Shown: positions 7,868 to 16,857 of the stretch, piece by piece
Position numbering within the stretch: the stretch's first letter is position 1
Layout of the letters: every line of letters begins with the position of its first letter
Origin: Streptomyces sp. NBC_01669
Lineage (GTDB): Bacteria > Actinomycetota > Actinomycetes > Streptomycetales > Streptomycetaceae
Direction of reading: 5' to 3'
DNA length: 64,000 bases
Assembly: GCF_026339735.1 (NCBI RefSeq)
Contig: NZ_JAPEQG010000002.1
Location: 248,001-312,000 of the forward strand
The notes under the pieces: generated by a model
Databases searched by the model: none
What the model was told of the DNA's origin: nothing
The model's input: only the letters and a program-made list of their open reading frames with translations
Position numbers and translations under genes: made by a program

Positions 7868-8794
7868 GTGGACAACCAAGCAGAGGTCCGCGAGTTCCTC
7901 ACCTCGCGACGAGCCAAGATCACCCCCGAGCAGGCGGGCCTGCCCTCCGGCAGCCGGCGCCGGGTGCCCGGCCTGCGCCGAAGCGAGGTCGCCGCGCTGG
8001 GCGACATGAGCGTGGAGTACTACTCCAAACTGGAACGCGGCAACCTCGTCGGCGCTTCCCCGGCCGTCCTGGAAGCCCTCGCCCGCGCTCTCCAGCTGGA
8101 CGACGCCGAACGCGCCCACCTGCTCAACCTCGCCCACGCGGCCGACGGCTCCGACGTCCTCACCCGCCCCCGACGCCGACGCACCAAGGAGCTGTGGCAG
8201 CCGCACCGCAGTCTGCAGTGGACGCTGGACGCCATCACCGCCGGACCCGCCTTCGTCCGCAACGGCCGTATGGACATCCTGGCCGCCAACCAGCTCGCCC
8301 GCGCCTTCTACAGCGACGTGTACGCCGCCCCCCACAACCAGGCGAACCTGGCCCGCTTCAACTTCCTCGACCCCGCCTCACGCCGCTTCTACCCGGACTG
8401 GGACCAAGCCGCCGACATCGCGGTCGCCATCCTGCGCACCGAGGCCGGCCGCAACCCCCACGACAAAGACCTCCACGACCTCGTCGGCGAACTGTCCACA
8501 CGCAGCGACGACTTCCGCACCCGCTGGGGTGCTCACAACGTCCGCCACCACGGCACCGGCACCAAACGCTTCCACCACCACGCCGTCGGCGACCTCACAC
8601 TCGCCTTCGAAGGGCTGGAGATGGCCGCCGAACCCGGCCTCACCCTCACCATTTACGCCGCCGAACCCGGATCCCCCTCCGAAGAGGGCCTGCGCCTCCT
8701 CGCGACATGGGCTGCCACCCAGGACGCCAACTCAGCGGAAACCCAGCGAGCTGATCACTGCTGGGAAACCCGCTTGGGGTCTTACAGGGCCTGA
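7868..8794 (+). CDS. XRE-family regulator with MmyB-like ligand domain
   Basis: A GTG start at 7868 gives 308 residues. The N-terminal helix-turn-helix is clear from RRRVPGLRRSEVAALGDMSVEYYSKLERG. The rest matches the MmyB-like C-terminal domain: MDILAANQLARAFYSD, FLDPASRRFYPDWDQAADIAV, and LTIYAAEPGSPSEEGLRLLATWA. In Streptomyces such regulators usually sit beside one divergent dehydrogenase or reductase gene and are thought to bind a small hydrophobic ligand. Here the partner is the zinc alcohol dehydrogenase operon at 7652. The last 25 residues after TWAATQDANSAET are unlike the family and may be drift. The palindrome at 7817-7831 is the likely binding site. Confidence 0.88.
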   Translation: MDNQAEVREFLTSRRAKITPEQAGLPSGSRRRVPGLRRSEVAALGDMSVEYYSKLERGNLVGASPAVLEALARALQLDDAERAHLLNLAHAADGSDVLTRPRRRRTKELWQPHRSLQWTLDAITAGPAFVRNGRMDILAANQLARAFYSDVYAAPHNQANLARFNFLDPASRRFYPDWDQAADIAVAILRTEAGRNPHDKDLHDLVGELSTRSDDFRTRWGAHNVRHHGTGTKRFHHHAVGDLTLAFEGLEMAAEPGLTLTIYAAEPGSPSEEGLRLLATWAATQDANSAETQRADHCWETRLGSYRA

Positions 8795-8828
8795 GAGAGT
8801 GGCAGGGGCAGGCAGCTGTTGTGGTGGC

Positions 8829-9737
8829 TTACGGCTGCTGCCCGGTGGGTTTAGAGGCGCCGGCGGGACGTTCGGTGGGCCGGGGCTCGGTCATGTCGAG
8901 CAGGAGCAGGGCGTCGTGGTCGGGGCTGCCGGGTTCGGCGGTGTAGACGCCGATGCGTTGGCCGGGGGTGCCTTCGACGTGCAGGGACTGGGATGTGAGG
9001 GTGAGCCTTCCGACCTGCGGGTGCTGGAACACCTTCTGGGCGGGCTTGCGCCCGGTCACTTCGTAGCGTTCCCACAGGCCCGCGAAGTCGGGGCTTTTGA
9101 GGAGGAGTTCGCCGACGAGGTTCGTCAGATCGGGCGCGTCGGGGGCAGTGCCGGCGACGGCGCGCAGCCGGGCGACGCAGGCGGTGATCTGGCGGTCCCA
9201 GTCCGGGAACAGATCACGCGCGGCCGGGTGGATGAAGAGGTAGCGGGCGAGGTTGCGGTGCTTGACCGGCCAGTCATCCAGGCCTGCGTACAGGACGAGG
9301 CCGCCGGGGTTCCAGGCCAGCATGTCCATGCTGCGGCTGATCACGTAGGCGGGGTTCGGGCGCAGCGACTCGAGCAGCAGCTTGAGGTGGGGGCGCACGG
9401 TGCGGCTGGGCGCGGGAGGTGGTTCGGAGACGTAGCGGGCGGCCCGGGCGGCGAGCTCGCGCAGGTGCTGGTGTTCCTGGTCGTCCATGCGCAGGGCGCG
9501 GGCGAGGGAGTCGAGCACGGCCGGGCTGGGGCGGGTCTCCTTGCCGCGCTCCAGGCGCACGTAGTAGTCGATGCTGATCCCGGCGAGAGTGGCGAGCTCC
9601 TCACGGCGCAGGCCGGGGGTGCGGCGGATACCGGCGCCGACGGTGAGGCCGACGTGTTCAGGGCTGGTCTGGGTGCGGCGGGCGCGCAGGTAGCGGCCCA
9701 GCTCGGCGCCCTCGCTGTGCGCGCTCTGGGATGCCAT
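8829..9737 (-). CDS. Second XRE-family regulator with MmyB-like domain
   Basis: I start at ATG 9737, giving 302 residues. The DNA-binding domain reads IRRTPGLRREELATLAGISI followed by DYYVRLERGKETRPSP, the MmyB ligand domain has MDMLAWNPGGLVLYAGLDDW and HPAARDLFPDWDRQITACV, and it ends with YTAEPGSPDHDALLLLDM. It is convergent with the first regulator (34 bases between the stops) and divergent from the aldo/keto reductase at 9953. It therefore probably controls the plus-strand operon 9953-13711. No strong palindrome was seen in the 215-base divergent gap. Confidence 0.88.
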   Translation of the reverse strand: MASQSAHSEGAELGRYLRARRTQTSPEHVGLTVGAGIRRTPGLRREELATLAGISIDYYVRLERGKETRPSPAVLDSLARALRMDDQEHQHLRELAARAARYVSEPPPAPSRTVRPHLKLLLESLRPNPAYVISRSMDMLAWNPGGLVLYAGLDDWPVKHRNLARYLFIHPAARDLFPDWDRQITACVARLRAVAGTAPDAPDLTNLVGELLLKSPDFAGLWERYEVTGRKPAQKVFQHPQVGRLTLTSQSLHVEGTPGQRIGVYTAEPGSPDHDALLLLDMTEPRPTERPAGASKPTGQQP

Positions 9738-9952
9738 GACTCCAGTCTCACCCGCCTGGCACCCGCCGCGCTGGGCCGAGGGGGGCCCTGTCATTACCCC
9801 TGAAGAGCCCGCCCTGCCACACCGGAGCAATCCGGGCGAAGGTGAATGAGGAAGACGCCGGCCCCGCGCCGTCGCCCAGGCTCCGACCGACATGACCTGC
9901 CGGGCCGGGCGAGCGAGGGGCCGGGCAACGCCATGGATCGGAAGAGGGCGAG

Positions 9953-10930
9953 ATGCGGTACATCAAGCTGCGTGACCTGGAGGTTTCCCGGATCGGGCTG
10001 GGTGCGATGGGCATGTCTCACGGCTATACCGGCTCGGGCACCGATGACGCGGAGTCGATCAGGACCGTGCACCGGGCGCTGGAGCTGGGTGTCACGCTCA
10101 TTGATACGGCCGAGATCTACGGCCCCTACACCAATGAGGAACTGCTCGGCCGGGCCCTGAAGGGCCGCCGGGACCAGGTGGTGCTGGCCACCAAGTTCGG
10201 CCTGGTCTCCCACGGCGGCGACGGCGCGTGGAACCTGGACTCCAGCCCGGCCAACATCCGGACCGCGGTCGAGGGCTCTCTGAAGCGACTGGGCACCGAC
10301 CACATCGACCTGTACTACCAGCACCGGGTGGACCCGAACACGCCGATCGAGGAGACCGCCGGTGCCGTCAAAGAGCTGATCGCCGAGGGCAAGGTCCGAG
10401 CCTTCGGGCTCTCGGAGGCCGGCCCGGACACGATCCGCCGCGCGCACGCGGTCCAGCCGGTCACCGCAGTGCAGTCCGAGTACTCCCTGTGGACGCGGGG
10501 GATCGAGGACCGCGTCCTGCCCGTTCTGCGGGAGCTGAACATCGGCCTGGTGCCGTTCTCCCCGCTCGGACGCGGCTTCCTGACCGGCACGGTCCGCTCC
10601 ACCGACCAGTTCGATAACGACGACTTCCGGCGCGGCAACCCGCGCTTCACGGGCGAGAACTTCCAGCGCAACCTCGCGCTCGCCGACGAGGTCAAGGCAC
10701 TGGCCGCCGAAGTCGGCGCCACGCCCGCGCAGGTCGCGCTGGCCTGGCTGCTCGCCCAGGGCGACGACATCGGCCCCATCCCCGGCACCAAGCAGGTCAG
10801 CCGTGTCGAGGAGAACACCGCCGCCGACGCCGTCACGCTGACCGACGAGCAGCTCGACAAGCTCAGCAGCCTGCCGCCCGCCGCCGGCGACACCCACACC
10901 GCGGCCCAGGCGCAGATGCTCGAACGCTGA
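9953..10930 (+). CDS. Aldo/keto reductase (YajO/AKR13-like)
   Basis: This 325-residue TIM-barrel reductase has the catalytic tetrad in its usual places: Asp and Tyr in LIDTAEIYGPYTNEELLG, Lys in VVLATKFGLVSH, and His in DLYYQHRVDPNTPIEET. The NADP phosphate-binding end is visible as IGPIPGTKQVSRVEENTAA. GAGGGCGAG directly precedes the ATG. It starts a plus-strand operon with gaps of 74, 41 and 89 bases to the next genes. It should reduce aldehydes or ketones with NADPH. Confidence 0.92.
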   Translation: MRYIKLRDLEVSRIGLGAMGMSHGYTGSGTDDAESIRTVHRALELGVTLIDTAEIYGPYTNEELLGRALKGRRDQVVLATKFGLVSHGGDGAWNLDSSPANIRTAVEGSLKRLGTDHIDLYYQHRVDPNTPIEETAGAVKELIAEGKVRAFGLSEAGPDTIRRAHAVQPVTAVQSEYSLWTRGIEDRVLPVLRELNIGLVPFSPLGRGFLTGTVRSTDQFDNDDFRRGNPRFTGENFQRNLALADEVKALAAEVGATPAQVALAWLLAQGDDIGPIPGTKQVSRVEENTAADAVTLTDEQLDKLSSLPPAAGDTHTAAQAQMLER

Positions 10931-11004
10931 CCCCTGCCCCGGCACACCGCGCTTCTCGTGGCGCCACCCCGCCCCTCGTCCCCTCGCTTGGAGTAACACC
11001 CCTC

Positions 11005-12033
11005 ATGCGTGCAGCAGTGATGTACGGAGCCGACGACGTCCGCGTCGAGGACCGGCCTGACCCGAAGATCGACCAGCCCACCGACGCCGTCGTCCGCGTC
11101 GTCGTCGCCTGTGTGTGCGGCAGTGACCTGTGGCCCTACCAGTCGATGCCCGCCACCGACACCGGCCGCCCCATGGGGCACGAGTTCCTCGGCGTCGTCG
11201 ATGAGACCGGCGCGGACGTGACCGGCCTGAAGACGGGGGACCTGGTCGTCGCCCCGTTCACCTACAGCGACAGCACCTGCGACTACTGCGCCAAGGGCCT
11301 GCACATCTCGTGCCGCAACGGCGGCCGGTACGGCTTCGACGGCGTCGACGGGGGCCAGGGCGAAGCGGTCCGTGTTCCGTACGCGGACGGCACCCTGGTG
11401 AAGCTGCCGGTGGCCGCCGACTCCGCGCTGCTGCCGTCGCTGCTGGCGTTGTCGGACGTGATGACCACCGGCCACCACGGCGTCGTCACCGCCGGCGTGA
11501 CCCGCGGGGACACGGTCCTGGTCGTCGGCGACGGCGCGGTCGGCCTGTGCGCCGTGATCGCCGCGAAGCGGTTCGGCGCCGAGCGGATCGTGCTCGCAGG
11601 CCGCCACGAGGCGCGCACCGACCTGGGCCGCGAGTTCGGTGCCACCGACGTGGTCGCCGAGCGCGGTGAGGAGGGCATCGCCCGCATCTGCGAGCTGACC
11701 GGCGGCGTGGACAAGGTCATCGAGGCCGTCGGCACCCGGCAGGCCCTCGACACCGCCCTGGGTGCGGTACTGGACGGCGGCACCATCAGCCGCCTGGGTG
11801 TCCCGCAGTACGAGCAGGGCCCGATCGGCCCGGCCGCCTTCATGCGCAACATCACCCTGACCGGCGGCGCCAGCCCCGCCCGCGCCTACATCGAACAGCT
11901 CCTGCCCGACGTCCTGGACGGCACCATCGCCCCCGGCCGCGTCTTCGACCAGACCTTCACCCTCGACCAGACCCCGGACGCCTACCAGGCCATGGCCGAC
12001 CGCCAGGTCCTCAAGGCCCTCATCCGCCCCTGA
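11005..12033 (+). CDS. Zinc-dependent alcohol dehydrogenase, paralogue of the 6636-7652 enzyme
   Basis: The 342-residue protein has CVCGSDLWPYQSMP and GHEFLGVVDETGADV for the catalytic zinc, CDYCAKGLHISC in the structural loop, and VVGDGAVGLCAVIAAKRFG for the cofactor. Long shared blocks with the 6636-7652 enzyme show the two arose from one ancestor. SDVMTTGHHGVV in this copy replaces SDVMGTGWWAAD in the other, so substrate pockets may differ. It is second in the plus-strand operon behind an aldo/keto reductase. Confidence 0.92.
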   Translation: MRAAVMYGADDVRVEDRPDPKIDQPTDAVVRVVVACVCGSDLWPYQSMPATDTGRPMGHEFLGVVDETGADVTGLKTGDLVVAPFTYSDSTCDYCAKGLHISCRNGGRYGFDGVDGGQGEAVRVPYADGTLVKLPVAADSALLPSLLALSDVMTTGHHGVVTAGVTRGDTVLVVGDGAVGLCAVIAAKRFGAERIVLAGRHEARTDLGREFGATDVVAERGEEGIARICELTGGVDKVIEAVGTRQALDTALGAVLDGGTISRLGVPQYEQGPIGPAAFMRNITLTGGASPARAYIEQLLPDVLDGTIAPGRVFDQTFTLDQTPDAYQAMADRQVLKALIRP

Positions 12034-12074
12034 CCAACCCCTCCCACCCGCACTGCGCGAAGGACATTCCGCTC

Positions 12075-12926
12075 ATGCAGACCGTCACCCTCAACAACGG
12101 CGTCGAGATGCCGCTCCTCGGCTTCGGCGTCTACCAGATCCCCGCCGAGGACACCGAGCGCGCTGTCTCCGAGGCGCTGGCCGCCGGCTACCGCTTGCTC
12201 GACACCGCTGCCGCCTACGGCAACGAAGAGTCCGTCGGCCGAGCCATCAAGTCCAGCGGCATCGCCCGCGAGGACCTGTTCGTCACCACCAAGCTGTGGG
12301 TCCAGGACGCCCTAGCCGAGGACAACACCCGGCGCGCTTTCGAGACGTCCCTGACCAAGCTGGGCCTGGACCATCTCGACCTGTACCTGATGCACCAGCC
12401 CTTCGGCGATGTCTACGGCCAGTGGCGCGCCATGGAAGCCCTCAACCGCGAGGGCCTGGCCAAGGCGATCGGCGTCGCCAACTTCTACCCCGACCGCCTG
12501 CTCGACCTGATCATCAACAACGAGATCACCCCGCAGGTCAACCAGATCGAGACCCACCCCTTCTTCCAGCGCGCCGACTACCAGGACCTCATGCGCGAAC
12601 ACGGCGTACAGATCCAGTCCTGGGGCGGCTTCGCCGAAGGCAAGAACGACCTGTTCACCAACCCCCTGCTGGCCGAGATCGGCAAGCAGCACGGCAAGTC
12701 CGTTGCGCAGGTCGTGCTGCGCTGGCTCACCCAGCGCGGCGTCGTCGCCATCCCCAAGTCCGTACGCGCCGAGCGCATGGCCGAGAACATCGACGTCTTC
12801 GACTTCCAGCTCACCGACGAGCAGATGGCCCAGATCGCCACCCTCGACACCGGCAACTCCCTGTTCTTCGACCACCACGACCCCGAGATGGTCACCTGGC
12901 TCGCAGGACGCCGCCTGGACGCCTGA
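12075..12926 (+). CDS. Aldo/keto reductase (2,5-diketo-D-gluconate reductase-like)
   Basis: The 283-residue enzyme is of the shorter AKR5/DkgA type. The catalytic residues are found in RLLDTAAAYGNEESVG (Asp, Tyr), DLFVTTKLWVQDA (Lys) and LDLYLMHQPFGDVYG (His). The C-terminus has VVLRWLTQRGVVAIPKSV and ERMAENIDVFDFQLTDEQ. It reduces dicarbonyls or aldehydes with NADPH in relatives. It is third in the operon 9953-13711. Confidence 0.92.
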   Translation: MQTVTLNNGVEMPLLGFGVYQIPAEDTERAVSEALAAGYRLLDTAAAYGNEESVGRAIKSSGIAREDLFVTTKLWVQDALAEDNTRRAFETSLTKLGLDHLDLYLMHQPFGDVYGQWRAMEALNREGLAKAIGVANFYPDRLLDLIINNEITPQVNQIETHPFFQRADYQDLMREHGVQIQSWGGFAEGKNDLFTNPLLAEIGKQHGKSVAQVVLRWLTQRGVVAIPKSVRAERMAENIDVFDFQLTDEQMAQIATLDTGNSLFFDHHDPEMVTWLAGRRLDA

Positions 12927-13015
12927 ACCGAACCCGCCACCACCCCAGGGGCGAGCAGCCGCACCGCCGGCCGCTCGCCCCTCCCGCTGCCAGACCTCTC
13001 GCGAAGGGCCCACCT

Positions 13016-13711
13016 GTGAACGAACCGAACCACAGCACAGCCCGGCGCCGAACGATCCTGCGCGCCGCGCTGCTCACCCCAGTCACCGCCATGACCGTGC
13101 CCCATCTCGCGGGCTGTTCACCCGCGAACGATCAGCCCGACCGGCGGAAGACGTCCCCGAGCCGGGCAGCAAGCGTTACAGCGCGGGGCAAGGTGCTGCT
13201 CGCGTACTTCTCGCGGCCCGGCGAGAACTACTACTACGGCGATCGCACCAACCTGAAGGTGGGCAACACCGAGGTCATGGCCCGCAAGATCCGAGATCTC
13301 ATCGGCTGCGACGTGTACCGGATCGAGCCCACCGACCCCTACCCGGAAAGCTACGGCGCGACCGTCAAGCGCAACGTCCGCGAACAGGACGCCGACGCAC
13401 GCCCCGCCATCAAGGGCGCACTGCCCGACCTGGACGAGTACGGCACCGTACTGTTGGGCAGCCCCATCTGGAACGTCCGCGCCCCCATGATCATGACGAC
13501 GTTCACCGAACAGCTCGACTTCACTGGCAAGACCGTGGTCCCCTTCACCACCCACGCCATGAGCGGCATGGGCACCACAGCACGTGACTACGCAGCCTCC
13601 TGCCGCGGCGCCACCTTCGCTGACGGACTGGCAGTCCAGGGCGAGGAGGTCGATCAAGCCAATCGCGACATCAGCGCCTGGCTGCATCGTGTCGGCCTGA
13701 GGGGCTCCTGA
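13016..13711 (+). CDS. Exported flavodoxin-like protein with twin-arginine/lipobox signal
   Basis: A GTG start at 13016 with GAAGGG upstream gives 231 residues. The N-terminus has RRRTILRAALL followed by TVPHLAGC, which looks like a Tat-type signal ending in a lipobox, so the protein may be an exported lipoprotein. The body is a flavodoxin fold of the NAD(P)H:quinone/Flavodoxin_4 type, with VLLAYFSRPGENYYYG for FMN phosphate binding, SPIWNVRAPMIMTTF and VVPFTTHAMSGMGTT. Similar genes are often found with aldo/keto reductases, as here at the operon end. Flavin binding before export is inferred. Confidence 0.85.
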   Translation: MNEPNHSTARRRTILRAALLTPVTAMTVPHLAGCSPANDQPDRRKTSPSRAASVTARGKVLLAYFSRPGENYYYGDRTNLKVGNTEVMARKIRDLIGCDVYRIEPTDPYPESYGATVKRNVREQDADARPAIKGALPDLDEYGTVLLGSPIWNVRAPMIMTTFTEQLDFTGKTVVPFTTHAMSGMGTTARDYAASCRGATFADGLAVQGEEVDQANRDISAWLHRVGLRGS

Positions 13712-14054
13712 ACGGCACTCCACGCATGCAGTTCATCTGTCCGGCCCCGCCGGCCGAGGACGGAAACACTCGAAGAGCACCCCGCTCACGTCCACCGCTT
13801 TCGTGGGACACCGGGTCTGTAAAGTTAACGGCTCTGTCACACGTCCGGTGGCGGCGGAGAGTGACGTCGGCCCTGTAGGTAGCAGCGTCCGTGAAGACCC
13901 AGGTCTACGGGGCGACGTCACTGACGTCGGTGCTCGAACGACACGTACAGGGATCGTCGCCCTACAACCACCGGGCGTACGCCCCATCGGGCCTTCTCTC
14001 GCTCACCGCGGAAAACACCGAGGTCACCGACGTCATGGCACCGCCGGTGACATG
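13712..14054. other. Non-coding stretch and 5' exon of the group II intron
   Basis: No confident gene is seen in these 343 bases. A GTG-started frame at 13891 (KTQVYGATSLTSVLERHV) runs into the intron. After virtual splicing it would end six codons into the 3' exon. GGCTCTGTCACACGT at 13830-13844 resembles the end of the IS6-type element further right and may be an old IS terminus. CACCGCCGGTG just before the intron is a short hairpin. Confidence 0.4.
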
Positions 14055-14813
14055 GTGCGACAAGAATAACGCTCCGTCACCACCGGATGCGCAACAGAGC
14101 CAAGTTAACGGTGGTTCTGGAGTTGTTAGTGAGTCAGCGGCGGGCGGCGGAGAGCCGACCGTCGAAGGTGATCTCGAAGGCGTTGAGTGCGGCCTTCGTG
14201 CGCCGTGAGGCGCTGGTGCGCCGTGAGGCGCGGTGAATCGAAGGAGGTGCAAGACCTCCTCGCCAGCCTGTCGCAGCAGACTGGTGGGAGCTGAGCGCAG
14301 TCCGATCCGGGAGACGCCGGGGAGGGCGGGAAGCAGCGCTGACAAAGCCGGGACTGCTCGGAACTACCAGACGGGCCGGGTCCGGCAAGCGAGATCAGAG
14401 GGCATACGAGAGGAATCAGTGGTAAAGCTCCGTAAGCGTGGCACCGGCTCAAATCTGGTGGATATGGGCCGGGTTGCAGTGCACAGTCCGTTTGCTGAAC
14501 GGACTGACTCCGTAGCCGACTTGGCGTGTCGGTGGGGAGGCCACGGCGAAAGCCTGCGGCGTAACCGTGGCGATGCTGCCGGGGCAAAGCTGGATGCCGG
14601 ACTGATCGATCGATTCACCGTGAACACGGGAACCGTCCCGCGTCGCTCCCAAGGCCCGGAATCCATCCGGGCCGGTGGGATAGATGCGTCGTCTGTCGAA
14701 GGCGCGGGACGGGGCGGAGGCCCCGTAGTAGTCCGAGCGGACGAGAGGTCCGCACATGGCGAAGGGGGCCAGCAAGTCGGCAGTAAGGATGCTGGAATGC
14801 CGGGAGGTCGTTG

Positions 14814-16232
14814 GTGAATACCGACGAACTGGAATACGCCTTGCTCAAGGCGGAACGCCGGGTACTGGAAATCCAGACCAAGCTGAACCGTTGGGCCAGT
14901 GATGAACCTCATCGCCGGTTCGATGATCTGTACAACCTCGCCGCGGATCCGGGCTTCCTGCTGGTGGCCTGGGACCGGGTGCGGAACAACAAGGGCGCGC
15001 GCACGGCGGGAGTGGACGGCGAGACCGCCTACTACATTGAGTCCGTGCGCGGGCTGGAAGGGTTCCTTGCGGAACTGCGGGAAGATCTCAAAGCCCGCAC
15101 CTTCCGACCCCTACCGGCTCGGCGACGCGCGATTCCCAAAGCTGACGGCAAGGTCCGCTATCTGGGGATCGCGACCATCCGAGACCGGGTCGCTCAGGCG
15201 TCCTTGAAACTGGTGTTGGAGCCGATTTTCGAGGCGGATTTCCTCCCGTGTTCCTACGGGTTCCGTCCGAATCGCCGAGCTCACGATGCGGTGGCCGAGG
15301 TGCACCATTTCGCATCCCGCTCGTATGAGTGGGTTGTTGAGGGTGACATCAAAGCCTGCTTCGACGAAATCTCGCACTCCGCTCTCATGAACCGGGTGCG
15401 GGAACGTGTCGGAGACAAACGTGTCCTGGATCTGGTGAAGGCATTCCTGAAGGCAGGCATCCTCGGTGAGGACGGCACGCTGGTGAATACCAACGCCGGG
15501 ACTCCGCAAGGGTCGATTCTTTCACCGTTGCTGAGCAATGTGGCTCTCTCGGTCTTGGATGAACACATCGCCCAAGGGCCGGGCGGCCCCGGAGCCAGCC
15601 CGTATGGAAGGGCCAAGCGACGCCGTCAAGGTCTGCCCAACTACCGCCTCGTGCGGTATGCGGACGACTGGTGCTTGCTCGTGTCGGGCACCGAGGCGCA
15701 CGCCCAAGCCCTGCGGGAAGAAATCGCCGGGGTCCTGTCCACGATGGGCCTGCGCCTGTCGCCGGAGAAGACCTTGATCACCCATATCGACGAGGGCCTC
15801 GTCTTCCTCGGCTGGCGCATCCAACGTCACCAGAAGCGAGGCACCGGCAAACGATACGTCTACGTCTATCCGGCCAAGAAGGCCCTGGCGGCCGTCATGG
15901 CCAAGGTGAAGACAATCTGCCGGCGGAGCATGAACCTGCCGCTCGAAGACCTGCTGCGTCAGCTCAACCGGATGCTGCGGGGCTGGACCGCGTACTTCAA
16001 GTACGGATGCTCGAACGCGACTTTCAGCTATTTGAGGGCCTTCCTCTGGAAGGAGATCATCAGATGGCAGGAGCGCAAGCACCGGCGTGTTCCTTGGAAG
16101 GTACTACGCCGACGCTACGGTATCTGGCCCGCCGAAGGCGGGATGGAATTGTTCGACCCGGCAAGGGTGAGCGCCAAGCGCTACTACTACCGGGGAACAC
16201 GCATCCCGACACCATGGCCGAGCACAGCATGA
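14814..16232 (+). CDS. ltrA: Group II intron reverse transcriptase/maturase
   Basis: GGGAGG precedes the GTG at 14814, giving 472 residues; a TTG three bases earlier is the alternative. The reverse-transcriptase palm is shown by GIATIRDRVAQASLK, SYGFRPNRRAHDAV, VVEGDIKACFDEISH, GTPQGSILSPLLSNV and the catalytic YADD in LVRYADDWCLLVSG. The maturase (X) domain follows with FLGWRIQRHQ and RMLRGWTAYFKYG. No HNH endonuclease domain is seen at the C-terminus, so it belongs to the endonuclease-free type. All motifs are intact, so the intron may be mobile. Confidence 0.95.
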   Translation: MNTDELEYALLKAERRVLEIQTKLNRWASDEPHRRFDDLYNLAADPGFLLVAWDRVRNNKGARTAGVDGETAYYIESVRGLEGFLAELREDLKARTFRPLPARRRAIPKADGKVRYLGIATIRDRVAQASLKLVLEPIFEADFLPCSYGFRPNRRAHDAVAEVHHFASRSYEWVVEGDIKACFDEISHSALMNRVRERVGDKRVLDLVKAFLKAGILGEDGTLVNTNAGTPQGSILSPLLSNVALSVLDEHIAQGPGGPGASPYGRAKRRRQGLPNYRLVRYADDWCLLVSGTEAHAQALREEIAGVLSTMGLRLSPEKTLITHIDEGLVFLGWRIQRHQKRGTGKRYVYVYPAKKALAAVMAKVKTICRRSMNLPLEDLLRQLNRMLRGWTAYFKYGCSNATFSYLRAFLWKEIIRWQERKHRRVPWKVLRRRYGIWPAEGGMELFDPARVSAKRYYYRGTRIPTPWPSTA

Positions 16233-16261
16233 GGTGAACACCGACCCACGGGACTTGTGGA

Positions 16262-16295
16262 GAGCCCGGTGCGCTTAGCGGCGCACGCCGGGTTC
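16262..16295 (+). ncRNA. Group II intron domain V
   Basis: The 34-nt catalytic hairpin begins GAGCCCGGTGCGC, has a TTAG-type loop region, and closes with GCGCACGCCGGGTTC. The length and pairing fit the conserved domain V that holds the catalytic metal ions. It lies 29 bases after the reverse transcriptase stop. Confidence 0.85.
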
Positions 16296-16478
16296 GGGAG
16301 GCGACCCGGAGAAACGGACTGACCGCAAGGCCAGCACCGCGCTCCGGGTCGACCTCACTGATTTGAGTGGGGGGTGAGAGGGCGTTAAGTCCTATCTCTC
16401 TGGGTTCGTGATCGCTCGTTCGTGTGACTGGTTGCCGTTCGGGGCGGCGATTGGGCATGTGCATGCTCGGATATCGGC

Positions 16479-16857
16479 ATGGAGCGTGGGCCGTATCCGA
16501 GCGACTTATCGGACGAACAGCGGGCGTTGATCGAGCCGATGATCTTGTCCTGGAAACAGGACCGTGTGGCGCGGTCGGCGACGAAGGATCCCGGGGGACC
16601 TGTGATCTCCGGGAGGTCGTGAACGCGATCTTCTACCAGAACCGGACGGGCTGCCAGTGGCGCTACCTGCCCCATGACCTGCCCGCCTGGTCGGCGGTGT
16701 TCTATTACTTCACGCTGTGGCGCAAGGACGGGCTCGACCAGCGGATCCAGGAACCCCTGCGCTGCCAAGTGCGGGAGAAGGCCCGCCGATTAGAGGACCC
16801 GTCCCTCGTGGTCATCGACACCCAGTCCGTGCGCGCGGCCGCGGGAGTCCCGAAAAC
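16479..16857 (+). pseudogene. IS5-family transposase, 5' part only and frameshifted
   Basis: The frame from ATG 16479 begins MERGPYPSDLSDEQRALIEP, the usual start of this IS5-type transposase. Near 16600 it shifts frame, after which DLREVVNAIFYQNRTGCQW, RYLPHDLPAWSAVFYYF and VVIDTQSVRAAAGVP follow. The coding sequence ends exactly at the left inverted repeat of the IS6-type element at 16858. It does not resume on the other side of that element, so the 3' part was deleted rather than split. Confidence 0.88.

Larger units (their letters stand above)
14055..16358 (+). mobile_element. Group II intron, complete
   Basis: The 5' end is the classic GTGCGACAAGAA starting at 14055. The intron ORF sits in domain IV, and domain V lies at 16262-16295. 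Domain VI follows: the arms GACCCGGAG and CTCCGGGTC pair, an outer GAGG/CCTC pair closes it with a bulged A at 16352, and the last two bases AC end at 16358. The length is 2304 nt. Such introns splice as RNA and insert by target-primed reverse transcription. The 5' exon ends with a small hairpin, as often seen for introns that use terminator-like targets. Both boundaries are read from consensus and not tested. Confidence 0.85.

Noticed and set aside
9738..9952. Search for an operator in the second divergent regulator region
   Set aside because: No inverted repeat comparable to 7817-7831 was found, so no site is called.
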